Translations under genes and position numbers: made by a program
Notes under the pieces: model-generated
What the model saw: only the letters and a program-made list of their open reading frames with translations
What the model was told of the DNA's origin: nothing
Database searches by the model: none
Assembly: GCA_002709405.1 (NCBI GenBank)
Contig: PAQV01000062.1
Location: 1 to 64,000 of the forward strand
Length of the DNA stretch: 64,000 bases
Direction: 5' to 3'
DNA from: Paracoccaceae bacterium
Lineage (GTDB): Bacteria > Pseudomonadota > Alphaproteobacteria > Rhodobacterales > Rhodobacteraceae
Shown here: positions 54,482 to 63,977 of the stretch, piece after piece
Layout: each line of letters starts with the position of its first letter
Position numbering within the stretch: the first letter of the stretch is position 1

Positions 54482-55093
54482 ATGACCGACGCCCTGACCG
54501 AACTCGGCGCCCATATCGAGCTGAAGCGCCCCGATTGCGTGCTTGACTGGGGGGTCGCCAATGGCGAGCTGACGATCAATGCGGCCCCGGCCTCGATCGT
54601 GGGGTTCGTCGACTTCCTGAAGGCCGACGCGAGCTGCAAGTTCTCGACCCTGGTGGACATCACGGCCGTCGATCACCCCGAACGGGCCAAGCGGTTCGAC
54701 GTGGTCTATCACCTGCTGTCGATGTACCAGAACCAGCGCATCCGCCTGCGGCTGCAAGTCCGCGAAGAGGACCTGGTGCCTTCGATCCTGTCGGTGCATC
54801 CCTGCGCCAACTGGTTCGAGCGCGAGATCTTCGACATGTTCGGCATCCTGTTCTCGGGCCATCCGGACCTGCGCCGGATCCTGACCGATTACGGCTTTCG
54901 CGGCCATCCGCTGCGCAAGGATTTCCCGACCACCGGCTATACCGAGGTGCGCTATGACGAGGCGCTGAAACGGGTGGTCTATGAACCCGTCAGCCTGGTG
55001 CAGGAATACCGCCAGTTCGACTTCATGAGCCCCTGGGAGGGCGCGCAATACATCCTGCCCGGCGATGAAAAGACGGAGGAGGGCGCGAAGTGA
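54482..55093 (+). CDS. nuoC: NADH-quinone oxidoreductase subunit C
   Basis: Peripheral-arm subunit of complex I, 203 aa. Signatures are [69 protein letters not shown], and [24 protein letters not shown] and D are separate genes, unlike the fused NuoCD of enterobacteria. Preceded by AAGGAAAGG. The next gene, a GFA protein, overlaps by GTGA. Confidence 0.96.
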   Translation: MTDALTELGAHIELKRPDCVLDWGVANGELTINAAPASIVGFVDFLKADASCKFSTLVDITAVDHPERAKRFDVVYHLLSMYQNQRIRLRLQVREEDLVPSILSVHPCANWFEREIFDMFGILFSGHPDLRRILTDYGFRGHPLRKDFPTTGYTEVRYDEALKRVVYEPVSLVQEYRQFDFMSPWEGAQYILPGDEKTEEGAK

Positions 55094-55518
55094 GCGAACG
55101 CCTGACCGGGAAATGCCTGTGCGGGGCCTGTGCCTTTACGGCCGAACCGGGCGATGCGGCCGGGGTCTGCCATTGCGGGATGTGCCGCAAGTGGACGGGC
55201 GGCATCAACATGGCGGTCCAGTGCAAGAACGTGACCTGGAACGATGATGCGCCGCTGAAGGCCTACCGGTCCAGCGACTGGGCGGAACGGGTGTTCTGCG
55301 GGACCTGCGGCAGCAACCTGTTCTGGCGGGCGGTCGATGCGCCCGAGGGCGAGCAGATCCTGGCTCTGATGGCCTTTGACGAGCCCGAGCGCTTTCCGGT
55401 GACCTCCGAGATCTTCATCGACGAGAAGTTGTCGACCTACGCCCTGGCCGGCGACACCAAGAAGATGACGGGGGCCGAGGTCATCGCCATGTTCGCCGCG
55501 GAGGTGGGAGAGGGCTGA
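55090..55518 (+). CDS. GFA family (glutathione-dependent formaldehyde-activating-like) zinc protein
   Basis: 142 aa. Zinc-site cysteines are in [18 protein letters not shown] and [14 protein letters not shown], the GFA/CENP-V pattern. These proteins bind zinc and sometimes glutathione; most are not formaldehyde enzymes. GTG start overlaps the nuoC stop, so it is translationally coupled within the nuo operon. It is an extra gene relative to the E. coli operon. Confidence 0.9.
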   Translation: MSERLTGKCLCGACAFTAEPGDAAGVCHCGMCRKWTGGINMAVQCKNVTWNDDAPLKAYRSSDWAERVFCGTCGSNLFWRAVDAPEGEQILALMAFDEPERFPVTSEIFIDEKLSTYALAGDTKKMTGAEVIAMFAAEVGEG

Positions 55519-55594
55519 TGCGCATGGTCGGTGCTGTCTCGCTTGCCGGACCGGACTTTCGCTTGATGACGGAGGCCGTCAGGGAAGCTCGCGC

Positions 55595-56584
55595 GTGAAA
55601 CTGCTTTCGGACCTCATAGTGCCAAAGGTGACGCAGCACCCGGGCCGCGAGACGGCCACGATGGTGTTCGGGCTGGGCGCGCACAAGTCGGGCTCGACCT
55701 GGCTGTTCGACGTGCTGCATCCCTCGCGCGATGTGCATGCGCGCTGCCTGGTGCCCGGGATGCCGGAAACGGTCGTGAAGGAAGCCCATTATTTCGACCG
55801 CCACACCAAGCTGGGCGCCCATGTGGTGTCTTTGATCCAGGCCGAGATCAGCGGCGGGGCCGCGAGGTTGGCCGACATGGAGCCCGGGCCGGAAAAGACC
55901 CAGGTCGTCGAGCTGATGCGCATCGGGCTGGACCTGCTGTCGATCTATGCCAGCCCGCCGGGCGATCACGATGCCTACCTGCGCTGGCTGTGCACGGGCT
56001 ACGCGGGCCAGAAGGTCATTGCCGATTTCACGCCCAGCTATGCCATGCTGGGGGCAGAGGTCTTTGCCGAGATGGCGGCCGCCTGGCCCCGGACCCGGTT
56101 CATCTTCATCATGCGCGACCCGGTCGACCGGCTGTGGTCCCATGCCCGCTACGACCAGCGCAACAAGCAGATGGGCGACGGCGATTTCGACGCGGCCGCG
56201 CGGGCGATTTTCGGGCGGATGGTGCGGCGCGGGGTGAACGACGAGGCGCACCGCAGCAATTACGTCGACACGCTGACGGCGCTGGACAAGGCCGTGCCGT
56301 CAGAGGACGTGCTGTACCTGTTCTACGAAGACCTGTTCCGGCCTGAAACCGTGCAGCAGGTGGCCGATTTCCTGGGCATCCATGTCGACCAGCCGGACTT
56401 TGGCCGGAAATCCAACGAAGGGCGCGAGGCCGATCTGCCTGAGGACATGCAGGTGGCCGCGGCGCAGATGCTGGCGCCTCAATACGAGTATGTCTCCGCC
56501 CGGTTCGGCGATGCCGTGCCGCCCCGCTGGCGGGACCGGATGGCCCTGGCGGGCCTTGATCATCCGATCGAGAGGCTGGCATGA
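55595..56584 (+). CDS. Sulfotransferase family protein
   Basis: 329 aa. PAPS-binding 5' loop GAHKSGSTWLF (K31-W36) and 3' phosphate region FIFIMRDPVDRLWSHARY (R174, S182). VLYLFYEDLFRPETVQQVADFLGI is the third conserved block. Predicted to transfer sulfate from PAPS to a carbohydrate or small molecule; substrate unknown. GTG start after AGGGAAG. It sits between nuoC and nuoD on the same strand, an unusual place for this family. Confidence 0.88.
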   Translation: MKLLSDLIVPKVTQHPGRETATMVFGLGAHKSGSTWLFDVLHPSRDVHARCLVPGMPETVVKEAHYFDRHTKLGAHVVSLIQAEISGGAARLADMEPGPEKTQVVELMRIGLDLLSIYASPPGDHDAYLRWLCTGYAGQKVIADFTPSYAMLGAEVFAEMAAAWPRTRFIFIMRDPVDRLWSHARYDQRNKQMGDGDFDAAARAIFGRMVRRGVNDEAHRSNYVDTLTALDKAVPSEDVLYLFYEDLFRPETVQQVADFLGIHVDQPDFGRKSNEGREADLPEDMQVAAAQMLAPQYEYVSARFGDAVPPRWRDRMALAGLDHPIERLA

Positions 56585-56648
56585 CCGGGTGCGAAACGCG
56601 TATAGGGCAGGCATGGGACCTGCCGGATGTGACACCGGAGGGTGAACG

Positions 56649-56819
56649 ATGGAGCTGATTGCCTGGCTCATCCTGGCCTCGGCCGCCGTTCCGATGCTGA
56701 AACTGCTGCCCCATTTCGGGATCAGCAAATACTGGGCCGCGGCCTGCATCATCCCCCTGGGCACGGTCGTGCTGTTGTGGTGGATGGGCATGAAACTACA
56801 GGATTTGGAGAAGCTCTGA
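56649..56819 (+). CDS. Small two-helix membrane protein directly before nuoD
   Basis: 56 aa. [20 protein letters not shown] is the first hydrophobic helix; [20 protein letters not shown] the second; tail [17 protein letters not shown] precedes the ATG and the stop overlaps the nuoD start as TGATG. The strong ribosome binding site, hydrophobicity and coupling support a real gene. It may be a small accessory protein of complex I; I do not know a named family. Confidence 0.75.
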   Translation: MELIAWLILASAAVPMLKLLPHFGISKYWAAACIIPLGTVVLLWWMGMKLQDLEKL

Positions 56820-58033
56820 TGGATGGATCGAAAGGCTTCGAAGACGCCCTGACCGGCGAACAGAAGATCCGCAATTTCAACATCAACTTCGGGCCCCAGC
56901 ACCCGGCGGCCCATGGCGTGCTGCGGCTGGTGCTGGAGCTGGACGGCGAGATCGTGGAACGCTGCGACCCGCATATCGGCCTGCTTCACCGGGGCACCGA
57001 GAAGCTGATGGAAAGCCGGACCTACCTGCAGAACCTGCCGTATTTCGACCGGCTGGATTATGTGGCCCCGATGAACCAGGAACACGCCTGGTGCCTGGCC
57101 ATCGAACGGCTGACCGGGGTCGAGGTGCCGCGCCGGGCCTCGCTGATCCGGGTGCTGTACTCGGAAATCGGGCGGGTGCTGAACCACCTGCTGAACGTGA
57201 CGACCCAGGCCATGGACGTGGGCGCCCTGACCCCGCCGCTGTGGGGATTCGAAGAGCGCGAGAAGCTGATGGTCTTCTATGAGCGGGCCTGCGGGGCGCG
57301 GCTGCACTCGGCCTATTTCCGGCCCGGTGGCGTGCACCAGGATCTGCCGCCCGAGCTTCTGGACGACATCGAGACCTGGGCCAAGGAATTCCCGCAGATG
57401 TTGGAAGACATCGACGGTCTGCTGACGGAAAACCGGATTTTCAAGCAGCGCAACGTCGATATCGGCGTGGTGACCGAGGACGACATCCAGGAATGGGGCT
57501 TTTCCGGCGTGATGGTGCGCGGGTCGGGCCTGGCCTGGGACCTGCGGCGCGCGCAGCCCTACGAATGCTACGACGAGTTCGACTTCAAGGTGCCGGTGGG
57601 CAAGAACGGCGATTGCTACGACCGTTACCTGTGCCGCATGGCCGAGATGGAGGAAAGCCGCAAGATCATCCTGCAGGCCATCGAAAAGCTGCGGGCCTGC
57701 CCGGGCGACGTGCTGGCGCGGGGCAAGATCACGCCTCCGAAACGGTCGGACATGAAGACCTCGATGGAAGCGCTGATCCACCATTTCAAGCTGTACACAG
57801 AAGGCTTCCACGTCCCCGCGGGCGAGGTCTATGCCGCGGTCGAGGCGCCCAAGGGCGAGTTCGGGGTCTACCTGGTGGCGGACGGGTCGAACCGGCCGTA
57901 CCGGGCCAAGCTGCGGGCTCCGGGCTATCTGCATCTGCAGGCGATGGATCACGTGGCGGGGGGCCACCAGCTGGCCGACGTGGCGGCGATCATCGGGACC
58001 ATGGATATCGTGTTCGGAGAAGTCGACCGGTGA
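56819..58033 (+). CDS. nuoD: NADH-quinone oxidoreductase subunit D
   Basis: 49-kDa subunit homologue that lines the quinone site. 404 aa. [64 protein letters not shown] and the C-terminal family ending [10 protein letters not shown]. Start codon overlaps the stop of the small membrane gene. The end overlaps the next gene by GTGA. Confidence 0.97.
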   Translation: MDGSKGFEDALTGEQKIRNFNINFGPQHPAAHGVLRLVLELDGEIVERCDPHIGLLHRGTEKLMESRTYLQNLPYFDRLDYVAPMNQEHAWCLAIERLTGVEVPRRASLIRVLYSEIGRVLNHLLNVTTQAMDVGALTPPLWGFEEREKLMVFYERACGARLHSAYFRPGGVHQDLPPELLDDIETWAKEFPQMLEDIDGLLTENRIFKQRNVDIGVVTEDDIQEWGFSGVMVRGSGLAWDLRRAQPYECYDEFDFKVPVGKNGDCYDRYLCRMAEMEESRKIILQAIEKLRACPGDVLARGKITPPKRSDMKTSMEALIHHFKLYTEGFHVPAGEVYAAVEAPKGEFGVYLVADGSNRPYRAKLRAPGYLHLQAMDHVAGGHQLADVAAIIGTMDIVFGEVDR

Positions 58034-58332
58034 GTGTGAGACTGACACAGACCCTGGCGCTTGGCCTGGCCGGGGCGCTGACCCTGGCGGGCACGGCGGA
58101 TGCGGCCTGGCTGAAGCGCCAGCCGAAGAAGGACCCGGTGCACAAGGCCGTGGCCCACGTGGCGGCCCTGGGCTGCACGGTGTCGGCCAGCGACTGGGAC
58201 AAGATCTATGCGTCCTATGGCGGGACGGAGCGGGACGGGGACTATCATATCCTCATGATGTACCAGGCCAAGGAGCTGACGTCGCAGGATGCCGGCGGAC
58301 ATGTGACATTCAAGGGGGTTGCCGGATGCTGA
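58030..58332 (+). CDS. Small exported protein, unknown function
   Basis: 100 aa with a signal peptide ([20 protein letters not shown]). The mature part has two cysteines (LGCTVSAS and the C-terminal GVAGC) and [23 protein letters not shown] start overlaps nuoD stop and GGAG lies upstream. It overlaps the following lipoprotein gene by seven bases. I do not recognise a family. Confidence 0.75.
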   Translation: MSVRLTQTLALGLAGALTLAGTADAAWLKRQPKKDPVHKAVAHVAALGCTVSASDWDKIYASYGGTERDGDYHILMMYQAKELTSQDAGGHVTFKGVAGC

Positions 58333-58628
58333 AACGGATCGTTCTGGTTATTGCGGGGCTTGGGGCCCTTGCAGGCTGTGATGAGGAATCGATGGCCGCT
58401 TTGGGCGGGGCCACGAGCACCCAGGAGCAGCGGGCCGATTACCTGGCGGCCGTGGCCACGACGGATTGCGTGCTGATCGACCAGCGCCAGTATGGGGCGG
58501 TGGAATTCCAGGCCGGGCTGACCCGCGAGGAAACCATCGAGATCACCCAGTTCTACCTGGCCTTCGGCGGGGCCGAGCGGCTGGAAGGCGGGGGTGTCAA
58601 GATCACCACGGGGCCCTGCGCCGCATGA
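58326..58628 (+). CDS. Small lipoprotein, unknown function
   Basis: 100 aa. [18 protein letters not shown] is a lipoprotein signal (lipobox ALAGC). Mature part contains QRADYLAAVATTDCVLIDQ, LTREETIEITQFYLAFGGAE and a C-terminal cysteine (GPCAA). Two cysteines in the mature chain could form a disulfide. It is encoded inside the nuo operon and coupled to the gene before it. Confidence 0.75.
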   Translation: MLKRIVLVIAGLGALAGCDEESMAALGGATSTQEQRADYLAAVATTDCVLIDQRQYGAVEFQAGLTREETIEITQFYLAFGGAERLEGGGVKITTGPCAA

Positions 58629-58752
58629 CCGCGAACCGCGATAACAGGGCCGCGCCGGCCCGTTGCCGCGTGGTGAAGGATTTGCCGGGCGCGGGCGGGG
58701 CATGTCGTGCCCCTGGCCACCGTACAGCCCCGGCCGTGGAAGGAAGAGCCTG

Positions 58753-59865
58753 ATGTTGCGACGTCTGCACCCCGAACAGCCCGAAAGCTTTGCCTTCACC
58801 CCGGCCAACCTGGCCTGGGCCGAGGGCCAGGTGACCAAGTATCCCGACGGCCGACAGGCCAGCGCGATCATCCCGCTTCTGTGGCGGGCCCAGGAACAGG
58901 AAGGCTGGCTGACGCGGCCGGCCATCGAATACGTGGCCGACATGCTGGGCATGGCCTATATCCGGGCGCTGGAAGTGGCCTCGTTCTACTTCATGTTCCA
59001 GCTGCAGCCGACCGGGTCGGTGGCCCATGTGCAGGTCTGCGGCACGACCACCTGCATGATCTGCGGGGCAGAGGACCTGATCGCGGTCTGCAAGGACAAG
59101 ATCTCGCCCAAGGCGCATGGCATTTCGGCCGACGGCAAGCTGTCGTGGGAAGAGGTGGAATGCCTTGGAAGCTGCTCGAACGCGCCGATGGCGCAGATCG
59201 GCAAGGATTACTACGAGGACCTGACGGCTGAGAGTTTCGGCAAGCTGCTGGATGACATCGTGGCGGGCAAGGTGCCGGTGCCGGGCCCCCAGAACGGGCG
59301 CTACGGGTCCGAGGCCCTGGGCGGGCCGACCAACCTGACCGAGTACGTCGAGGGGCGGCCGGAGCACAATGCATCCGTCGCGCTGGCCGTGGAAATCGGC
59401 GACACGATCAAGCGGATCGACGGGACCGAGGTGCCGTTGCTGACGCCGTGGCTGAAGGACGGGTCCGAGGTCAAGACGAAGGCCAAGCCCAGGACCGACA
59501 AGGCGGCCGAAACCAAGCCGACCCAGCAAAGCGCGCCGGAGCCTGCTCCGGGGACGGAAGCGGTGGGCAGCAAGCCCGAGATGCTGGAGGGCCCGCGCGA
59601 CGGGGCGGCCGATGACCTGAAGATGATCAAGGGGGTCGGGCCGAAGCTGGAAGAGCTGCTGAACGCGATGGGGGTCTATCACTTCGACCAGATCGCCGGC
59701 TGGAGCGAGGCCGAAATCGCCTGGGTCGACGAGAACCTCGAAGGGTTCAAGGGCCGGGTGACACGGGATGAATGGGTGAGCCAGGCCAAGACGCTGGCGG
59801 CCGGGGGAGAGACTGACTTTGCCAAGCGGGCAAAGGACGAGGGGATGTACGACGACGAAGACTGA
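58753..59865 (+). CDS. nuoE: NADH-quinone oxidoreductase subunit E with C-terminal helix-hairpin-helix domain
   Basis: 24-kDa subunit homologue. 370 aa, versus about 165-240 in most species. Thioredoxin-like [2Fe-2S] domain with [18 protein letters not shown] and [18 protein letters not shown] disordered linker (~220-285, rich in Lys, Pro, Ala, Glu) leads to a helix-hairpin-helix-like domain at ~287-345 ([20 protein letters not shown] and [15 protein letters not shown]). The same extension type is known in other Rhodobacterales; its role is unknown. Confidence 0.95.
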   Translation: MLRRLHPEQPESFAFTPANLAWAEGQVTKYPDGRQASAIIPLLWRAQEQEGWLTRPAIEYVADMLGMAYIRALEVASFYFMFQLQPTGSVAHVQVCGTTTCMICGAEDLIAVCKDKISPKAHGISADGKLSWEEVECLGSCSNAPMAQIGKDYYEDLTAESFGKLLDDIVAGKVPVPGPQNGRYGSEALGGPTNLTEYVEGRPEHNASVALAVEIGDTIKRIDGTEVPLLTPWLKDGSEVKTKAKPRTDKAAETKPTQQSAPEPAPGTEAVGSKPEMLEGPRDGAADDLKMIKGVGPKLEELLNAMGVYHFDQIAGWSEAEIAWVDENLEGFKGRVTRDEWVSQAKTLAAGGETDFAKRAKDEGMYDDED

Positions 59866-59882
59866 CAATGGGAGGACGACCA

Positions 59883-60299
59883 ATGGCCGAAAACGGGCAA
59901 CAGAAGATTTGGGTGAAGCCGGTGATCGCGGGAGGAGTCGTGGCGGTGCTGTGGATGCCGCTTACGGGCGCGAGCATTGGCGGGGCCCTTGTCGCGGGGA
60001 TCGCGGCGGTGGGGATCACGCACCTGGTGGTCAGCCGGCTGGGGGGCAAGGGCAAGCAGGCCGAACCGGCCAGCCCCGCGCCTGTGGCCGCCGCGCCTGA
60101 ACCGGCGGCGGCGCCCGAACCGGTAGCGGAACCGGTGGCCGACACGCCGGCTGCCGCACCCGAACCGGCGCCTGAACCGGCGCCCCAACCGGCCATGGCG
60201 GACGCCCCCACGGCGCCGCTGGTCAAGCCGAGCACCGCTTTGCCCGGCGAAGCTGAACTGGCTGCCCGCAAGGGCACCTGGACCTACCAGCCCGCGTAA
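59883..60299 (+). CDS. Membrane protein with Pro-Ala-Glu repeats
   Basis: 138 aa. The N-terminal hydrophobic region is VIAGGVVAVLWMPLTGASIG and GALVAGIAAVGITHLVV. From ~63 to ~115 a PEPA/PAAAPEP repeat dominates, then ALPGEAELAARKGTWTYQP. GGGAGG upstream. Located 17 bases after nuoE. Probably anchored in the inner membrane with a flexible tail. Unrecognised. Confidence 0.7.
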   Translation: MAENGQQKIWVKPVIAGGVVAVLWMPLTGASIGGALVAGIAAVGITHLVVSRLGGKGKQAEPASPAPVAAAPEPAAAPEPVAEPVADTPAAAPEPAPEPAPQPAMADAPTAPLVKPSTALPGEAELAARKGTWTYQPA

Positions 60300-60332
60300 C
60301 CGGGCGGACACGAACGAAGGATCGAAGAGACG

Positions 60333-60557
60333 TTGGATACCGACCTGGATCAGGCCATCTCGCGCAAGGGCCGGCACGTGGCGCTGGTCATTGCCGGGGC
60401 CGCGCTTGCGTGGCTGGCGATCCAGGCCGTGGCCCCGGCCGTGGGGCTGTCGACCCGGTATCTGCTTCTCTTCGACTTTGCAGCACTGGCGGCGTTCATC
60501 TATGCCGGTGTGAACATCTTCCAGATCTGGCGGCTGCGCCAGAAGAACCAGGGGTAA
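60333..60557 (+). CDS. DUF5337-like small membrane protein
   Basis: 74 aa. Two helices: [20 protein letters not shown] and [24 protein letters not shown], with a basic tail RLRQKNQG. It resembles DUF5337, which is encoded next to nuoF in Rhodobacterales. TTG start with AAGAGA upstream. Seven bases before nuoF. Confidence 0.75.
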   Translation: MDTDLDQAISRKGRHVALVIAGAALAWLAIQAVAPAVGLSTRYLLLFDFAALAAFIYAGVNIFQIWRLRQKNQG

Positions 60558-60564
60558 TGGTCTC

Positions 60565-61863
60565 ATGCTCAAGGACGAAGACCGCATCTTCACCAATCTC
60601 TACGGGATGCACGACCGCTCGCTGGCGGGCGCAAAGAAACGGGGCCACTGGGACGGAACCAAGGACATCATCGCGCGCGGGCGGGATTCGATCATCCAGA
60701 CGATGAAGGACAGCGGCCTGCGCGGCCGGGGCGGGGCGGGCTTTCCGACCGGCCTGAAGTGGTCGTTCATGCCCAAGGAAAGCGACGGGCGCCCGGCCTA
60801 CCTGGTCATCAATGCCGACGAATCGGAACCGGCGACCTGCAAGGACCGCGAGATCATGCGGCACGATCCGCATACCCTGATCGAAGGGGCGCTGATCGCC
60901 TCCTTCGCGATGGGGGCGCATGCGTCCTACATCTATATCCGGGGCGAATACATCCGCGAGCGCGAGGCCCTGCAGGCGGCGATCGACGAATGCTACGATG
61001 CGGGGCTTCTGGGCGCGAACGCGGCCGGCTCGGGCTGGGATTTCGACCTGTATCTGCACCACGGGGCCGGGGCCTATATCTGCGGCGAGGAAACCGCCCT
61101 GCTGGAAAGCCTGGAAGGCAAGAAGGGCATGCCCCGGATGAAGCCTCCGTTCCCGGCCGGCGCGGGCCTTTACGGCTGCCCGACCACGGTGAACAACGTG
61201 GAATCCATAGCCGTCTGCCCGACGATCCTGCGGCGCGGGGCCGAGTGGTTTTCGTCCTTCGGGCGGCCCAACAACGCGGGGACAAAGCTGTTCGCCCTGA
61301 CCGGCCACGTGAACACGCCCTGCGTCTTCGAAGAGGAAATGTCGCTGTCCGTGCGCGAGATCATCGAAAAGCACGGCGGGGGCATCAAGGGCGGCTGGGA
61401 CAACCTCAAGGCCATCATCCCCGGCGGCGCGTCCTGCCCGATCCTGCGCAAGGACCAGCTGGAAGACGCGATCATGGATTTCGACTGGATGCGCGAGAAC
61501 AAGTCGTCCTTCGGGACGGGCTGCATGATCGTGATGGACCAGTCGGTCGACGTGGTGAAGGCCGTGTGGCGGCTGTCGAAGTTCTTCAAGCATGAAAGCT
61601 GCGGCCAGTGCACGCCCTGCCGCGAAGGCACCGGCTGGATGATGCGGGTCATGGACCGCCTGGTGAAGGGCGAGGCCGAGCTGGAAGAGATCGACATGCT
61701 GTTCGACGTGACCAAGCAGGTCGAGGGCCACACGATCTGTGCCCTGGGCGACGCGGCGGCCTGGCCGATCCAGGGCCTGATCCGCAACTTCCGCGACGAG
61801 ATCGAGGACCGCATCAAGGCCCAGAAGGCCGGGCGGGTCAGCGCAGCGGTGGCGGCAGAGTAA
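60565..61863 (+). CDS. nuoF: NADH-quinone oxidoreductase subunit F
   Basis: 51-kDa NADH- and FMN-binding subunit of complex I. 432 aa. NADH site [19 protein letters not shown] site [20 protein letters not shown], cluster N3 cysteines in [15 protein letters not shown] and [17 protein letters not shown]-terminus [20 protein letters not shown] is typical of alphaproteobacteria and mitochondria. It is followed three bases later by a DUF3291 gene. Confidence 0.97.
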   Translation: MLKDEDRIFTNLYGMHDRSLAGAKKRGHWDGTKDIIARGRDSIIQTMKDSGLRGRGGAGFPTGLKWSFMPKESDGRPAYLVINADESEPATCKDREIMRHDPHTLIEGALIASFAMGAHASYIYIRGEYIREREALQAAIDECYDAGLLGANAAGSGWDFDLYLHHGAGAYICGEETALLESLEGKKGMPRMKPPFPAGAGLYGCPTTVNNVESIAVCPTILRRGAEWFSSFGRPNNAGTKLFALTGHVNTPCVFEEEMSLSVREIIEKHGGGIKGGWDNLKAIIPGGASCPILRKDQLEDAIMDFDWMRENKSSFGTGCMIVMDQSVDVVKAVWRLSKFFKHESCGQCTPCREGTGWMMRVMDRLVKGEAELEEIDMLFDVTKQVEGHTICALGDAAAWPIQGLIRNFRDEIEDRIKAQKAGRVSAAVAAE

Positions 61864-61866
61864 CCC

Positions 61867-62373
61867 TTGCAGCCCGCCGGACATCATATCGCCGAGTTCA
61901 ACATCGGGATCCTGGCTCATGACTGGGACGATCCGCGCGTGGCGGATTTCGTGAACAACGTGCCTCGGGTGAACGCCCTGGCCGAGCGCAGCCCGGGGTT
62001 CGTCTGGCGGATGACCGACGACGACATGGACGACGCCCAGAACGATGGCGCGGGGGTGTTGGGGGGCAACCCGCGCACGGCCTCGACACTGTCGGTCTGG
62101 GAAACCCCCGAGGCGTTGGGGCATTTCGTCTGGAACACGTTGCACAAGCGGTTCTACGACCGGCGCGGCGAATGGTATGACGAGGCGGAAAACACCGGCC
62201 CTCGGCTGGTGATGTGGTGGGTGCCCGCGGGGCATCGGCCGACGATCGAAGAAGCCAAGGCACGACTGGATCATCTGGCGGCCCAGGGGGACAGCGACCA
62301 TGCGTTCGGATGGGCGCGCGTGGCACCCGCGCGGGACAGCCGCGCGCCGGATGACAGGGATGTGACTGCATGA
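61867..62373 (+). CDS. DUF3291 family protein
   Basis: 168 aa. IAEFNIGILAHDWDDPRVADFVNNVPRVNALAERSPGFVWRM at the N-terminus, SVWETPEALGHFVWNTLHKRFYDRRGEWY, and VMWWVPAGHRPTIEEAKARL. This is the DUF3291 pattern, a ferredoxin-like dimeric alpha-beta barrel fold, related to monooxygenase-like proteins. Function unknown. TTG start. Its stop overlaps the next ATG (ATGA). Confidence 0.8.
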   Translation: MQPAGHHIAEFNIGILAHDWDDPRVADFVNNVPRVNALAERSPGFVWRMTDDDMDDAQNDGAGVLGGNPRTASTLSVWETPEALGHFVWNTLHKRFYDRRGEWYDEAENTGPRLVMWWVPAGHRPTIEEAKARLDHLAAQGDSDHAFGWARVAPARDSRAPDDRDVTA

Positions 62374-62756
62374 TGACCCGCCGGATCCTGACATATGGAC
62401 TTGGCCTGGCAATGGCCGCGGGGCTGGCGGCCTGTTCCGGCCTGCCGGAATCGGCGGCGGGCGTGGATCGGCCGCTTAGCTACGACGGCACGGATTACAT
62501 GGTGAATTACTCGGTCCGCGAAGTGACCGAGGCGCTGGACGCGCCGGGGGCCACCGCCCGGTTTGATGCCACCTTCATCGAGATCGCCCGGGCCGACGGC
62601 CAGCCCATGTCCGGGTCCGGCTCGGCCGACGCGGTGGCCATCGCCAGCGCCTTTTGCGAAACCTACGGCCTGCCGGCGGCTCCGGTGGCGGGGCGGACGC
62701 AGTATTCGGGCGGCGGCTGGAGCCTGCAGAACCATTGCGGGGCGGCCTTCGGATGA
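62370..62756 (+). CDS. Small lipoprotein, unknown function
   Basis: 128 aa. Signal and lipobox LGLAMAAGLAACSGLP. The mature domain has DGTDYMVNYSVREVTEALDA, ARFDATFIEIARADGQP and two cysteines (SAFCETYG and NHCGAAFG) likely forming a disulfide. It overlaps both the gene before and the small ORF after by ATGA. Unrecognised family. Confidence 0.75.
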   Translation: MMTRRILTYGLGLAMAAGLAACSGLPESAAGVDRPLSYDGTDYMVNYSVREVTEALDAPGATARFDATFIEIARADGQPMSGSGSADAVAIASAFCETYGLPAAPVAGRTQYSGGGWSLQNHCGAAFG

Positions 62757-62923
62757 ACATGGAACAGGGAAACCGCGCCCAGGGCGAAAACCGGCACAGA
62801 CCGGATTGGCATAGCCTGGCCCGGCGCGACAGGAGTGGACGGAAGATGAGCAGCGGACAGGGCGTTTCCGGCGGGCAGGGGCCCGTTCGGGTCGATCAGG
62901 GCACAGCGGGGGGCCGGACATGA
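62753..62923 (+). CDS. Possible small basic protein, 56 aa
   Basis: A short frame coupled at both ends by ATGA overlaps. It opens MNMEQGNRAQGENRHRPDWH and is basic, glycine- and glutamine-rich, without hydrophobic segments. No separate ribosome binding site is needed for coupled translation. The composition is low complexity, so it could also be a spacer with chance overlaps. Unrecognised. Confidence 0.4.
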   Translation: MNMEQGNRAQGENRHRPDWHSLARRDRSGRKMSSGQGVSGGQGPVRVDQGTAGGRT

Positions 62924-63627
62924 GGCGCTTTCGCTTTGACAACCCCGAGGCCGTGGCCGCCGACATCACCGAGAAATACGGGTTCGACGGAGATCTGCTG
63001 GACCTGTTCGCCAACAATCAGGGCGCGGTGGTGCACAAGTGGCACCATTACATCCCGATCTACGACCGCTATTTCGCGCCCTGGCGCAACACGCCGGTCC
63101 GGTTCCTGGAAATCGGTGTGAACAAGGGCGGCAGCCTGCAGATGTGGCGGCGCTATTTCGGCGATGCGGCCGTGCTTTACGGCATCGACATCAACCCCGA
63201 TTGCGCCCGGTTCGACGGACAGGCCGGCCAGGTGCGCATCGGCAGCCAGGCCGATCCCGATTTCCTGAACCAGGTGGTCGACGAGATGGGCGGCGTGGAC
63301 GTGATCCTGGATGACGGCAGCCACCAGATGCCGCACGTGCGGGCCTCGTTCCAGGTGCTGTTTCCGCGGCTGGAAACCGGGGGCATCTACATGGTCGAGG
63401 ATCTGCACACGGCCTATATCGACAAGTTCGGCGGCGGATACCGCAACAGTGCGAACTTCTTCCGATTCCTGCGTGAACTGACGGACGACATGCACCATTG
63501 GTACCACAAGAAGGGCCTGCGCCACCCCGAATACGAGGCAAGTTTCTCGGGCATCCATGTCCACGATTCCATTGCCGTGATCGACAAGATGCCAACGCAC
63601 CGGCCGGTGCATTCGCGGGTGGGCTGA
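62920..63627 (+). CDS. Class I SAM methyltransferase, CmcI/macrocin O-methyltransferase-like
   Basis: 235 aa. VRFLEIGVNKGGSLQMWRRYF is motif I, GIDINPDCARFDGQ the acidic loop, VDVILDDGSHQMPH the DDGSH motif typical of CmcI and sugar O-methyltransferases, and GGIYMVEDLHTAY motif post-II. Substrate unknown; sugar or polyketide hydroxyl groups are methylated in known relatives. It is coupled to the previous frame by ATGA and lies in the extended nuo row together with a sulfotransferase. Confidence 0.87.
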   Translation: MRRFRFDNPEAVAADITEKYGFDGDLLDLFANNQGAVVHKWHHYIPIYDRYFAPWRNTPVRFLEIGVNKGGSLQMWRRYFGDAAVLYGIDINPDCARFDGQAGQVRIGSQADPDFLNQVVDEMGGVDVILDDGSHQMPHVRASFQVLFPRLETGGIYMVEDLHTAYIDKFGGGYRNSANFFRFLRELTDDMHHWYHKKGLRHPEYEASFSGIHVHDSIAVIDKMPTHRPVHSRVG

Positions 63628-63629
63628 CG

Positions 63630-63977
63630 ATGGCCGCAACGACAATGACACGCCTGGGCCTGCTGGCCTGCCTGGCCTTGGGAGGCTGCAGCGGGCTGTT
63701 CACCTATACCGACGACGACACGATCCTGTTCGACGGCATCAACTTTCGCCACAAGGCCAAGGCCGTCGACAGCAAGGACCGCAAGAATTTCGTGGTCACG
63801 GTGCGCCCGGTGTCGGCCTCGATGACGGCCGCGCGCGAGGCGGGCAAGTACGAGGCGACGGTCTATTGCATCAACTACTTCGGCAAGTCCGACGTGAAAT
63901 GGTCCATCGGCCCTGACAGCGAGGTCGTGCCGGTGGAAAATGACACGCTGACCCTGACGGGACGTTGCAATCCGTGA
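63630..63977 (+). CDS. Small lipoprotein, unknown function
   Basis: 115 aa. LGLLACLALGGCSGLF is the lipoprotein signal (lipobox ALGGC). The mature part has DDTILFDGINFRHKAKAVDS, NFVVTVRPVSASMTAAREAGKYEATVYC and two late cysteines (YCINYFG and GRCNP). Begins two bases after the methyltransferase stop. The last 23 bases of the window show no feature; nuoG would be expected further right. Confidence 0.75.
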   Translation: MAATTMTRLGLLACLALGGCSGLFTYTDDDTILFDGINFRHKAKAVDSKDRKNFVVTVRPVSASMTAAREAGKYEATVYCINYFGKSDVKWSIGPDSEVVPVENDTLTLTGRCNP

